8,229 nt of DNA from Chloroflexota bacterium (GCA_022561095.1 JADFRV010000098.1:1-8229), one strand, 5' to 3'; shown: positions 1-6,620, numbered from the stretch's first letter. The notes: generated from the letters alone by a model not told the origin. A program made the numbers and translations.

Positions 1-46
1 GGTCCGGACGCTGACGGCGGCGGAAGCGCTGCGACGAGAGGGGTAG
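1..46 (+). CDS. C-terminal end of an upstream gene (partial, unknown)
   Basis: An open frame entering from the left edge reads VRTLTAAEALRREG and stops at TAG 44-46, four bases before the GTG of the next gene. Its last codons contain the GAGAGGGG stretch that serves as ribosome binding site for that gene, a typical arrangement within an operon. Only 14 codons are visible, so no product can be named and the frame choice rests on the close spacing alone. Confidence 0.45.
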   Translation, partial: VRTLTAAEALRREG

Positions 47-49
47 CCG

Positions 50-472
50 GTGGCCGAACTGTTCTCAGGGTTCGTTGTGGGCTACGCATTCTCGCTGCTA
101 TTCACCGCCGTGGCGGCCGTCATGGTGATCGAGGCCCGTAGCGAGGTGCCATACCTGTCGAAGGCGATCGCGCCGAACATTAACGCTGTTCAACTGGCGG
201 TGCCCATCTCCCTCCTGGCCTTCCTTGGCTGGACGCTTGTGGGGTTGGCCCTCGGCGCCGTCTACCACGCTGCGCGGCTCAACCTGGCAGGTGGCGGCCT
301 GGGCAGCCCCAACTGGCCCTTCACCCTAGGCATCTTGCTGGCCACGGTCGCTACTCTGGCCGTCGTCTACTACGCTTGGCGACGGGTACGCTTGCCGGTG
401 CTGCTGACGGCGATGGTTTTTGCGGGGATGTTCGGCTGGGGGATGCCGCACCTGGCGGCGCTGGGGTTGTGA
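50..472 (+). CDS. Small four-helix integral membrane protein, unknown function
   Basis: The product is 140 residues and largely hydrophobic. Four likely membrane segments are at about residues 7-27, 47-71, 91-109 and 114-137. A short polar stretch (about 28-46, containing ARSEVPYLSK) and a Gly/Asn/Pro-rich loop (79-90) separate them, and a basic WRRVR cluster precedes the last helix. No catalytic or binding motif is visible and I do not recognise the family. The GTG start is preceded by GAGAGGGG at 36-43, with six bases between, which supports it. The upstream stop codon is at 44-46, so the gene is probably co-transcribed with its left neighbour. It ends in TGA, followed by a 150-bp non-coding region, so it may be the last gene of that operon. 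It could be a small scaffold or transporter accessory subunit, but nothing in the sequence decides this. Confidence 0.75.
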   Translation: MAELFSGFVVGYAFSLLFTAVAAVMVIEARSEVPYLSKAIAPNINAVQLAVPISLLAFLGWTLVGLALGAVYHAARLNLAGGGLGSPNWPFTLGILLATVATLAVVYYAWRRVRLPVLLTAMVFAGMFGWGMPHLAALGL

Positions 473-479
473 GTACGGC

Positions 480-540
480 CACAGATAGACACAGATAACT
501 CACAGATAGATTTAAGAGTCTGTGCTTCATCCGCGGTTGC
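480..540. repeat. CACAGATA triple repeat forming an imperfect inverted repeat
   Basis: CACAGATA occurs three times, at 480-487, 490-497 and 501-508, so the units are 10 and 11 bases apart, about one helical turn each. The last copy begins a hairpin: CACAGA 501-506 pairs perfectly with TCTGTG 519-524. The pairing extends imperfectly outward (493-506 against 519-532, 10 of 14 positions). From general knowledge, degenerate ACAGAT-rich elements with a right arm like TCTGTG...CATC..CGGTTGC are scattered between genes in genomes of several bacterial phyla. This looks like a degraded copy of such an element. It sits in the gap after the membrane protein and lacks the U-run of an intrinsic terminator. 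Confidence 0.6.
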
Positions 541-573
541 TCGGTGACTCAGGAGATAGCGGTTGAGGCTGAG

Positions 574-589
574 GGTAGCGCGCGTTACC
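574..589. promoter_or_regulatory. 16-bp near-palindrome upstream of the PHP gene
   Basis: GGTAGCGCGCGTTACC reads as its own reverse complement except for one symmetric pair of positions, which would be a G-U wobble in RNA. It lies about 42 bases before the ATG of the PHP gene and is flanked by direct copies of GAGGCT (565-570 and 593-598). It could be an operator or a leader hairpin. No strong -35/-10 pair is visible nearby; the best is TTGAGG 563-568 with TACCAT 585-590, spacer 16, which is weak. Confidence 0.35.
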
Positions 590-631
590 ATGAGGCTAGC
601 TTCACGTTAACGGGAGGGTTTGCCGAACTTC

Positions 632-1336
632 ATGCCCGGGACCATCGTCGACATGCACGTGCATACGGTGCGCGGCGCCTCCGATTCCTCGCTCACCCCG
701 GAGGAGCTCATCGAGGAGGCCCAGCGCATCGGGCTCGGCGGTGTGAACATCTCCGAGCACGACCGCGTGTGGGACGTGCGTCAGATCGAGGAGTTCCGCC
801 GGGAGAGCGGGCTGTTCGTCTCGCGGGGGATGGAGGTGTCGACGGACTTGGGTCACATGATCGTGATCGGGTTGGACTCCTACCTGCCGGGGATCCGTCG
901 CGCCGCGGAGCTGCGGCGGGCGGTGGACGAAGCCGGTGGCTTCATGATTGTGGCTCACCCGTTCCGCCACTTCTTCGACCCGATCCACTTCCGTCGTGAC
1001 GGGCGACCGCCGTTCGAGATGACGCCCGAGGAGGCCGCCGAGCGGATGGCCGTCTTCCGGCTGGTGGACGAGCTGGAGGTCGCCAACGGCGGCTGTACGC
1101 CGCGGGAGAACCAGTTCGCACTGCGGCTGGCGCGCGTCCTGGGCAAGCGGGGCATCGGCGCCAGCGACTGTCACTCCACGCAGGGCGTGGGCTACTTCAC
1201 CACGGCGTTCGAGGAGGAGCTGCGCGATCAAGCTCATATGCTGGCGGAGCTGCGAGCGGGACGCTACCAGGCGTACGAGGGGCTGAACGTGGGTGAGTTC
1301 CGCCCCTACGTGGAGCAGCCGCTGCCAACGAAGTAG
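632..1336 (+). CDS. PHP-domain metal-dependent phosphoesterase
   Basis: This is a stand-alone PHP (polymerase and histidinol phosphatase) domain protein, a TIM-barrel-like fold that binds two or three metal ions and hydrolyses phosphoester bonds. Metal-ligand motifs appear in the family order: DMHVHT near the N-terminus, ISEHD about 30 residues later, a lone Glu in GMEVST, a His in DLGHMIVIG, VAHPFRH in the middle, and the closing ASDCHS near the C-terminus. The set looks complete, so the enzyme should be active, probably in the cytoplasm. Its substrate is unknown; nucleotidase, histidinol-phosphatase-like and nucleic-acid roles exist in the family. There are two possible starts. The TTG at 620 lies only one base after GGAGGG (613-618), too close to be used. 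The ATG at 632 has a longish 13-base spacing but puts the first metal motif at residues 7-12, as is usual for the family, so I chose it (235 residues). An in-frame stop at 608-610 rules out longer versions. Confidence 0.9.
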   Translation: MPGTIVDMHVHTVRGASDSSLTPEELIEEAQRIGLGGVNISEHDRVWDVRQIEEFRRESGLFVSRGMEVSTDLGHMIVIGLDSYLPGIRRAAELRRAVDEAGGFMIVAHPFRHFFDPIHFRRDGRPPFEMTPEEAAERMAVFRLVDELEVANGGCTPRENQFALRLARVLGKRGIGASDCHSTQGVGYFTTAFEEELRDQAHMLAELRAGRYQAYEGLNVGEFRPYVEQPLPTK

Positions 1337-1358
1337 GGGCACGAATCCCAACTGCTGC

Positions 1359-1387
1359 TTGACGCCTCAGCCTGAAGAAATCATAAT
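1359..1387 (+). promoter_or_regulatory. Sigma70-type promoter for the unknown 429-residue gene
   Basis: TTGACG (1359-1364) and CATAAT (1382-1387) each match the -35 and -10 consensus at five of six positions and are separated by exactly 17 bases, the ideal spacer. It starts 23 bases after the PHP stop codon. The predicted transcript would begin near 1394 and have a leader of about 130 bases before the ATG at 1525. This is the best promoter in the window and implies that the following gene is transcribed independently of the PHP gene. Confidence 0.6.
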
Positions 1388-1451
1388 GGTAGCCTCCGCC
1401 GAGATCGAGTTGGAGGAGTCTAGCGGGTGGCCTAAGAATTTGCCCTGACTA

Positions 1452-1489
1452 TCCGCGGCCGAGAGAGCGACTGTGAGCGGCGCCGCGGG
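1452..1489 (+). other. Possible hairpin in the 5' leader
   Basis: CCGCGGC 1453-1459 can pair with GCCGCGG 1482-1488 (seven G-C pairs, plus T1452-G1489 wobble) around a 22-base loop. The right arm overlaps a 10-bp perfect palindrome, GCGGCGCCGC 1477-1486, so alternative folds compete. There is no U-run, so it is not an intrinsic terminator. In GC-rich DNA such pairings arise by chance fairly often. Confidence 0.25.
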
Positions 1490-1524
1490 AGCACGTGCCG
1501 GGTTCCAATGAAAGGGGGGCCGCA

Positions 1525-2814
1525 ATGCGTTTCATTTCGCGGATCTGGGGGAAGGTAAAGCGGTCTCCGGCCGCGAAATTCGCTGCATTTCCAATTGCGG
1601 GACGACGCGTCACAGGCGGCAAAACTTCGAGAGATTTTGAGCCCGACAATTCGTATTTGGAAGTCAGGATCAGTGAGCAGTTCCTTCGCGACAAGCGAAC
1701 TTATTGGCGGGACTGGAATCCGCTGACTGTCGCTGCCACTGAACTTATCTATGATGGAAAACGGTCATCATTTCCATTCGTAGTCGGACCGGATCTGTTG
1801 AGCGAGGTGCCGGAACTGCAGCGGGGTGACAGCGTGTCGTATAGGAATACGCGGATTCTCGGGCCTACTCCGTACCACGGTGACGACGTTTCGCTTTTCG
1901 TCGGGCTTTTTCGACTGAAGACTGGGGACTGGGCGGAAAAGGCGCTGTCGCTCCTCGAGTTGGTCGCCAAGGCGGTAGATACCACTAAGTTGAGCAGCTA
2001 TGTCAACATCGCGGACCCCCTGATGGACGGCATAGAGAGCTTCCTTGGGATGAAAGAGGTGGAGTTCCGCCTCGGTCAGCGATGGACGCTCGCCGACGCA
2101 GAGGCGGTGGGCTCTGATGTCCTGACGCCAGGCTATTTCGTGATTATTGGGCGTAAGAGTACCGAAGTGAAATCGAGTCAGTTCTGGGTGAAGGACGGTC
2201 AACTGTTGCATGGCGCAAATAAGTCGGTGTCGAAGCCGTATATGGAGGACGATTATGTCCTATATGAGATTTCGTGTCGTGGTAAGCGCAACGACCACGT
2301 AACGTTCGAGTTCGAGAAGAGGTGGCGCGAGGTGCGCAGTCTGATCTGGAAAGGGGAAGAAGGGGCAGCGCGTCGACAATACAGCCAAGTGCTGGCGCTT
2401 TTGGGCGAGAGTGCCGATTTTACGCCACGCCATCGGGGGGAACTAGCCTTGCTCTACAAGGCGAAGTTGGAGTATGAATCAGCCCACTACAAGGATGGCC
2501 GCGACCCGCAGGTCTCTGTTCCTGAGATCGTAGACAGCTCCTACGCCGCGTCCGCTGAACGAGCTGGTCACATACAGGGCAACGAAGATGCAGTGCGGGT
2601 CATGAACCTGAGTCGAAGGCTGTACGACGATCTTGTTGAGCAGGGGCCTGAGACTTTGGTTGCAGCAGATTCCCAAGAGTCGGACTTCCATAAGGCCCTC
2701 GACGTGGTCTGGAGGAGCGAGAGCGACTTCGGGCTCATCCATCCTGATAAGGTCGTTGACGCGTTGCGCGATGATGCGGCAGGCCAGCTTCTGGATTTGC
2801 CACGCTTGTCTTGA
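1525..2814 (+). CDS. Unrecognised 429-residue protein, low-GC, possibly acquired
   Basis: I do not recognise this protein. The ATG at 1525 is favoured because AAAGGGGGG (1511-1519) sits a few bases upstream; a GTG at 1495 in the same frame would add ten residues but lacks such a site. The N-terminus is basic (residues 1-34, many Lys/Arg) with no clear signal peptide or membrane helix. Residues about 44-250 alternate short hydrophobic and charged runs, as expected of a beta-rich domain. They include a compact stretch ILGPTPYHGDDVSLFVGLF (111-129) that looks like a conserved family core, and EVEFRLGQRW (178-187) before GYFVIIG (203-209). Residues about 262-429 look helical and charged. No Walker, nuclease or protease motif is evident. 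Base composition differs from its neighbours: 1621-1680 has 26 G+C of 60 and 2221-2280 has 27 of 60, whereas 4441-4500 in dinG has 47 of 60. Codons such as AAA, GAT, TAT and TTT are frequent. With its own promoter and a lone position between two housekeeping-type genes, it may have come by horizontal transfer. A conflict-related role is possible but unproven. Confidence 0.8.
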   Translation: MRFISRIWGKVKRSPAAKFAAFPIAGRRVTGGKTSRDFEPDNSYLEVRISEQFLRDKRTYWRDWNPLTVAATELIYDGKRSSFPFVVGPDLLSEVPELQRGDSVSYRNTRILGPTPYHGDDVSLFVGLFRLKTGDWAEKALSLLELVAKAVDTTKLSSYVNIADPLMDGIESFLGMKEVEFRLGQRWTLADAEAVGSDVLTPGYFVIIGRKSTEVKSSQFWVKDGQLLHGANKSVSKPYMEDDYVLYEISCRGKRNDHVTFEFEKRWREVRSLIWKGEEGAARRQYSQVLALLGESADFTPRHRGELALLYKAKLEYESAHYKDGRDPQVSVPEIVDSSYAASAERAGHIQGNEDAVRVMNLSRRLYDDLVEQGPETLVAADSQESDFHKALDVVWRSESDFGLIHPDKVVDALRDDAAGQLLDLPRLS

Positions 2815-2863
2815 TAATCTCGGGAGGCTTATCGCTTTCGAGCATACGTTCTAGTCTGATACG

Positions 2864-2889
2864 ACTGCCGGTGCTACAATAGCGGCAGT
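2864..2889. promoter_or_regulatory. Perfect 7-bp inverted repeat around the dinG -10 box (candidate operator)
   Basis: ACTGCCG 2864-2870 and CGGCAGT 2883-2889 are exact inverted repeats separated by 12 bases. The spacer contains the extended -10 element, and the right arm ends immediately before the TTG start codon. Arm centres are 19 bases apart, near two helical turns, as for a dimeric repressor contacting one face of DNA. It does not match the LexA boxes I know (CTGT-N8-ACAG, or GAAC-N4-GTTC), although dinG is damage-inducible in Escherichia coli. If the transcript started further upstream, the same arms would form a hairpin abutting the start codon. Confidence 0.4.
2872..2880 (+). promoter_or_regulatory. 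Extended -10 promoter element of dinG, leaderless layout
   Basis: TGCTACAAT fits the extended -10 pattern TGn-TATAAT with one mismatch. No good -35 is present at 16-18 bases upstream, which is tolerated for extended -10 promoters. Transcription would begin around 2887-2888, two to three bases before the TTG at 2890. This fits the absence of any Shine-Dalgarno sequence before dinG. Confidence 0.45.
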
Positions 2890-5667
2890 TTGAGCCGCAC
2901 CTACGTTTCCCTGGACCTTGAGACCACCGGTCTCGATCCTCAGTCCGACGCCATTATCGAGATCGGCGCCGTGAAGTTCAGCCGCGACGCGGTTCTGGAT
3001 CGCTTCTCCACCTTCGTCAACCCTCACCTGCCGATCCCGGAGCGCATACAGATTCTTACCGGCATCCGCGAGGATGATGTCCAGGACGCGCCTCCCCTGG
3101 AGGCGGTGGCGGCTGACCTGGAGCGGTTCATCGATGGTTGCGTGCTGGTCGGCAGCAACGTAATCGGCTTCGACGCGCCCGCGCTGGACGCCAAGGGCAT
3201 ACGCCGCGGCGAGGAGATCTACGACACCCACGACCTGGCGACCCTGCTCCTGCCCGGCCTGCCCGAATACGGCCTCGCCGCCCTCGCCAGCCACTTTGAG
3301 ATCGAGATGCCGGTGCATCATCGCGCCCTGCCCGACGCCGAAACGGCGCGTGACATTTTCCTGGCGCTGGCCGATCGCGCCGCCGCCCTGCCGGCTGACG
3401 TCCTCTCGCAGGCTGCCGCCTGGCTGGCCCCTACGGCCTGGCCCTGGCGCAACTTCTTCCGCGAGGCGTGGGAGGAAGTCGCCGCCGAGGGCAGGGCGGG
3501 CCGGGCGTTTTCGCTCTCCCGGCCGGAGATCGCGGAGCCGTTGCAACCGAGGGAGCGCCGGCGCCCCATCGATCCGGAGGAGGCGCTGGCCGTGCTCGCC
3601 TCGGCCCGCGGCCGCCCGGAGGTGCTGCCGCAGTTCGAAGAGCGGCCGCAACAGCAGGCGGCGCTGCGCGTCGTGGCTCAGGCGCTCAACGAGGAGAACA
3701 GGCTGCTGCTGGAGGCTGGCACCGGCACCGGCAAGTCGCTGGCCTACCTGATCCCGGCAGCCGCCTACGCTCTGGCTAACGAGAGCCGCGTCGTCGTCTC
3801 CACGGCTACGATTAACCTTCAGGAGCAGCTAATCGGCAAGGACATCCCGACTCTGGAGGCGCTGCTGCCGCCCAACGGCGGCGACTTTCGCGCCTGCGTG
3901 CTGAAGGGTCGTCGCAACTACCTCTGTCTGCGCCGTTTCGAGGCGCTGCGTGTCGGCGCCGATCTGAGCGACGACGAGGCGCGCATCGCCTCGCGCATCC
4001 TCATCTGGCTCACCCAGACCGAGACCGGCGACCGCTCCGAGCTGCGCCTCTCCCAGGGCGAGGAGCCGATCTGGCGCCGTCTCTGCGCCGAGGGTGCGGA
4101 GTGCAGCGCCGATAACAGTCCGTTTGTGGTAGAAGGGACGTGCTTCCTGCAGAGGGCGCGCAAGCGAGCCGAGGCAGCGCATCTGGTGGTGGTGAACCAC
4201 GCCCTCCTTCTCTCGGATATCGCCTACGGTGGCCGCGTGCTGCCGCCCTACGAGAACGTCATCATCGACGAGGCGCACCATCTGGAGGCCGAGGCCACGC
4301 GTCAGTTCGGCTTTAGCGGCGGCGAGCGGGAGATAACGAGCCTGCTGGAGCGCAGCGAGGCGCTTCGGGGGGACGTTCGCGCCGCCCTGCGGGGCAGCGC
4401 TGCCGCCCTCGGCCCCGGCGGTCGGCTGGGCGGTATCGCCGAGGCGATCGCTCAAGCGGCCGCGGGTGCCCGCCCACGGGCGGCGGAGATGTCGGCCCAG
4501 CTAGGCGGGTTCCTCAAGCAACACGCCGCCGCGGACGCCGGCGGCGGGCAACAGCCTCTCCTCCTCAACCGTGCCATGCGCGTGCAGCCGGACTGGTCGC
4601 AGGTGGAGGTCGCCTGGGAGAACCTGCGCCTGGCCCTGAGCAGCGTCACCTCGCTGCTGGAAAAGTTCGCGGAAGCGCTGACGGATGCCTCCGAGCCGGG
4701 CCTCGAACTCGTTGTGGCCGAGGTGGGGGCGCTGGTGCAGGAGGCGAAGGAGATCGGTGACGGCCTGGCCGCTGCTATCGAGACTGAGGACCCGCAGAGG
4801 GTGGTCTGGCTGGAGCTCGACCGGCGCGACGGCTCACCGCTGGTCGCCTCGGCGCCCCTACGGGTGGACGACGTGCTGCGTCAGCGGCTGTACGAGGGCC
4901 AGCGCTCCGTGATCCTCACCGGCGCCACGCTCGCCGTTCAGGGGAGCTTCGACTACGTGCGGGAGCGGCTGGGCATGGAGGATGCCCACGAGATGCTGCT
5001 GGACTCCCCGTTCGACTACCGGCACGCGGCGTTGCTGCTGATCCCCAGCGATATGCCGGAGCCCAGCCAGCCGGACTACACGGACGCCATAGCGCGTGCC
5101 CTGATCGATCTGGCGCGGGCGGCGGGCGGCCGCGGGCTGGTGCTGTTCACGTCGCACTCGGCGCTGCGGGCCGCCCACGCGCTGACGCGAGATCAGCTTC
5201 AGGCGGCCGGCATAGACGTCCTGGCGCAGGGGATCGACGGCTCGCCGCGGCAGCTCGTCAGGGCGCTCAAGTCCAACCCCAGGGCGGTCGTTCTGGGGAC
5301 GGCCAGCTTCTGGGAGGGGGTGGACATCGCTGGCAAGGCGCTGTCGCTGCTGGTCATCACTCGGCTGCCGTTCAACGTGCCCACGGAGCCGGTGTTCGCC
5401 GCCCGCTCCGCCGAGTACGACGACCCGTTCAGCCAGTACGCGGTGCCTCAGGCGGCGCTCCGCTTCAAGCAGGGGTTCGGGCGGCTGATCCGGAGCAAGA
5501 GCGATCGTGGTGTGGTGGCGGTGCTGGACCGGCGCATCGTGAGCAAGGCGTACGGGGCGGCGTTCCTGGACACGCTGCCGCCCTGCCGAGTACGCGAGGC
5601 CCCCTTGCGTGAGATGGCGGCCCTCACCGCGGGCTGGCTGGGCGGCCGGGATACGCCATCCGTGTGA
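2890..5667 (+). CDS. dinG: DinG-type exonuclease-helicase fusion
   Basis: This is a 925-residue XPD-like superfamily 2 helicase with an N-terminal DnaQ-type 3'-5' exonuclease, the long DinG form known from Firmicutes and others, expected to act on DNA repair or replication intermediates. Exonuclease residues of the DEDDh class are all visible: D9 and E11 (SLDLETTG), D95 (VIGFDAP), H144 and D149 (HHRALPDAE). The helicase part shows Walker A EAGTGTGKS (275-283), DEAH at 460-463, GATLA near 678, TASFWEGVDI near 803-812 and QGFGRLIR (861-868). Between Walker A and DEAH lie four cysteines, C346, C399, C405 and C418, in the place of the XPD/DinG iron-sulphur domain, but their spacing is unusual (see findings). 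An Ala/Gly-rich variable region follows the DEAH box (about 495-555). The TTG start is the only usable one: an in-frame TGA lies at 2857-2859 with no ATG or GTG between, and the exonuclease fold begins at once. No ribosome binding site is visible, suggesting a leaderless mRNA. Confidence 0.95.
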   Translation: MSRTYVSLDLETTGLDPQSDAIIEIGAVKFSRDAVLDRFSTFVNPHLPIPERIQILTGIREDDVQDAPPLEAVAADLERFIDGCVLVGSNVIGFDAPALDAKGIRRGEEIYDTHDLATLLLPGLPEYGLAALASHFEIEMPVHHRALPDAETARDIFLALADRAAALPADVLSQAAAWLAPTAWPWRNFFREAWEEVAAEGRAGRAFSLSRPEIAEPLQPRERRRPIDPEEALAVLASARGRPEVLPQFEERPQQQAALRVVAQALNEENRLLLEAGTGTGKSLAYLIPAAAYALANESRVVVSTATINLQEQLIGKDIPTLEALLPPNGGDFRACVLKGRRNYLCLRRFEALRVGADLSDDEARIASRILIWLTQTETGDRSELRLSQGEEPIWRRLCAEGAECSADNSPFVVEGTCFLQRARKRAEAAHLVVVNHALLLSDIAYGGRVLPPYENVIIDEAHHLEAEATRQFGFSGGEREITSLLERSEALRGDVRAALRGSAAALGPGGRLGGIAEAIAQAAAGARPRAAEMSAQLGGFLKQHAAADAGGGQQPLLLNRAMRVQPDWSQVEVAWENLRLALSSVTSLLEKFAEALTDASEPGLELVVAEVGALVQEAKEIGDGLAAAIETEDPQRVVWLELDRRDGSPLVASAPLRVDDVLRQRLYEGQRSVILTGATLAVQGSFDYVRERLGMEDAHEMLLDSPFDYRHAALLLIPSDMPEPSQPDYTDAIARALIDLARAAGGRGLVLFTSHSALRAAHALTRDQLQAAGIDVLAQGIDGSPRQLVRALKSNPRAVVLGTASFWEGVDIAGKALSLLVITRLPFNVPTEPVFAARSAEYDDPFSQYAVPQAALRFKQGFGRLIRSKSDRGVVAVLDRRIVSKAYGAAFLDTLPPCRVREAPLREMAALTAGWLGGRDTPSV

Positions 5668-5671
5668 TAAT
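5663..5671 (+). promoter_or_regulatory. Possible extended -10 element ahead of the ABC operon
   Basis: TGTGATAAT matches TGn-TATAAT with one mismatch and overlaps the dinG stop codon (TGA 5665-5667). Transcription would start near 5678, giving a leader of about 16 bases. No -35 is recognisable. Because only 26 bases separate dinG from the ATPase gene, read-through from dinG is an equally good explanation of expression. Confidence 0.3.
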
Positions 5672-5693
5672 CTCTAAAGCCTGCTGATTCGCC

Positions 5694-6620
5694 ATGCTAG
5701 ATCACGACCCTGAAGTCGTCCTGCGGACGGTAGGCTTGACCAAGCGCTACGGGCGCCTGACGGCGCTGGCAGACTTGGAGCTGGAGGTCCCTCGCGGGCA
5801 GGTCTACGGGTTCCTGGGACCTAACGGGGCGGGCAAGACTACCACCATATCGCTCATCCTGGGCCTCATCGCGCCAAGCGGTGGCCACGCAGAGATGTTC
5901 GGCCTGGATACGCGGACACACCTCTCGGAAGCGCTGCGCCGGACGGGGGCGATCCTGGAAGGGCCATCGTTCTACCCGCACCTCTCAGGTCGCGACAACC
6001 TCCGCGTTTGGGGAGCGCTGTCCGGCAGCATCGGCGGCAGGAGGCTGGACGAAGTCCTCGAGCTGGTGGGGCTACAGGCGCGTGGACGAGACAAGGTACG
6101 CACCTACTCGCTGGGCATGAAGCAGCGGCTGGGCCTGGCTGCCGCTCTCCTCCACGATCCAGACCTGTTGGTGCTAGACGAGCCCACCAACGGGCTCGAC
6201 CCGGCGGGGATGCGCGAGTTCCGGCAGCTAATCAGAGAGTTGGGTCAGATGGGCAAGACCGTGTTCGTGTCCAGCCATCTCCTGAACGAGGTTGAGCTGA
6301 TGTGCGACCACGTGGGCATCGTCAAAGGGGGCCGGCTGCTGACCCAGGGCTCGGTTGCGACACTGCTAGGCCGGGGCCAGGCGCTGGAGATGCAGGTGAC
6401 CGATCCCGAAAAGGCGGTGCAGGTTCTGGAGAGTCTGGACTGGGTGGAGGGAGTCAAACGCCAGGACGACCGTCTGGTAGTGGACGCGCCTAGCGAAAGG
6501 GCGGCCGAGCTGAGCCGGGCGCTGGCCGAGCACCAGATATACCTGTCCGTACTGCGGCCTCTTGACAGCAGCTTGGAGGAGTTCTTCTTGGAGGTCACCG
6601 GCGAGGAGATGTCCCGATGA
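5694..6620 (+). CDS. ABC transporter ATP-binding protein (BcrA/LanF-like)
   Basis: The 308-residue product is a cytoplasmic ATPase subunit of an ABC-2 exporter. Its nucleotide-binding motifs are all present: Walker A GPNGAGKTT (42-50), signature YSLGMKQRLG (138-147), Walker B LLVLDE (158-163), D-loop GLD (167-169) and H-loop SSH (193-195). The Q-loop position holds Glu instead of Gln (ILEGPSFYP, E89). From general knowledge, this E-loop marks the group that exports bacitracin and lantibiotics for self-protection. Residues about 228-308 form the accessory C-terminal domain common in this group, with a predicted short beta-alpha fold ending in SSLEEFFLEVTGEE. The gene starts 26 bases after dinG with no clear Shine-Dalgarno sequence. 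Its TGA overlaps the ATG of the permease, so the two are translationally coupled and surely form one transporter. The substrate cannot be told from the sequence; peptide, lipid or drug export are all possible. Confidence 0.93.
   Translation: MLDHDPEVVLRTVGLTKRYGRLTALADLELEVPRGQVYGFLGPNGAGKTTTISLILGLIAPSGGHAEMFGLDTRTHLSEALRRTGAILEGPSFYPHLSGRDNLRVWGALSGSIGGRRLDEVLELVGLQARGRDKVRTYSLGMKQRLGLAAALLHDPDLLVLDEPTNGLDPAGMREFRQLIRELGQMGKTVFVSSHLLNEVELMCDHVGIVKGGRLLTQGSVATLLGRGQALEMQVTDPEKAVQVLESLDWVEGVKRQDDRLVVDAPSERAAELSRALAEHQIYLSVLRPLDSSLEEFFLEVTGEEMSR

Noticed and set aside
480..508. Short regular repeats as a CRISPR array
   Set aside because: Units are 8 bases with gaps of 2-3 bases, far too short for repeats and spacers, and there are no cas genes.
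501..524. Intrinsic terminator after the membrane protein gene
   Set aside because: The stem is only six pairs, half A-T, with a 12-base loop and no following T-run.
544..999. 151-codon plus-strand open frame overlapping the PHP gene
   Set aside because: It lies in another frame of the PHP gene, is Arg/Ala/Gly-rich and has no recognisable domain.
602..1351. 249-codon open frame on the minus strand opposite the PHP gene
   Set aside because: It mirrors a gene with intact metal-binding motifs. Its protein is rich in His, Arg and Leu without a fold-like pattern, as expected of an antisense shadow in GC-rich DNA.
1386..1448. 20-residue open frame (MVASAEIELEESSGWPKNLP) in the gap before the unknown gene
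   Set aside because: Its ATG overlaps the -10 box, so it would lie upstream of the predicted transcript, and it has no ribosome binding site.
2864..2889. LexA box at dinG
   Set aside because: The arm sequence and 12-base spacing do not match the CTGT-N8-ACAG or GAAC-N4-GTTC types, so only an unspecified operator is proposed.
2851..3651. 266-codon minus-strand open frame opposite the start of dinG
   Set aside because: The opposite strand encodes the conserved exonuclease domain. The antisense product shows no motif and is compositionally typical of a shadow.
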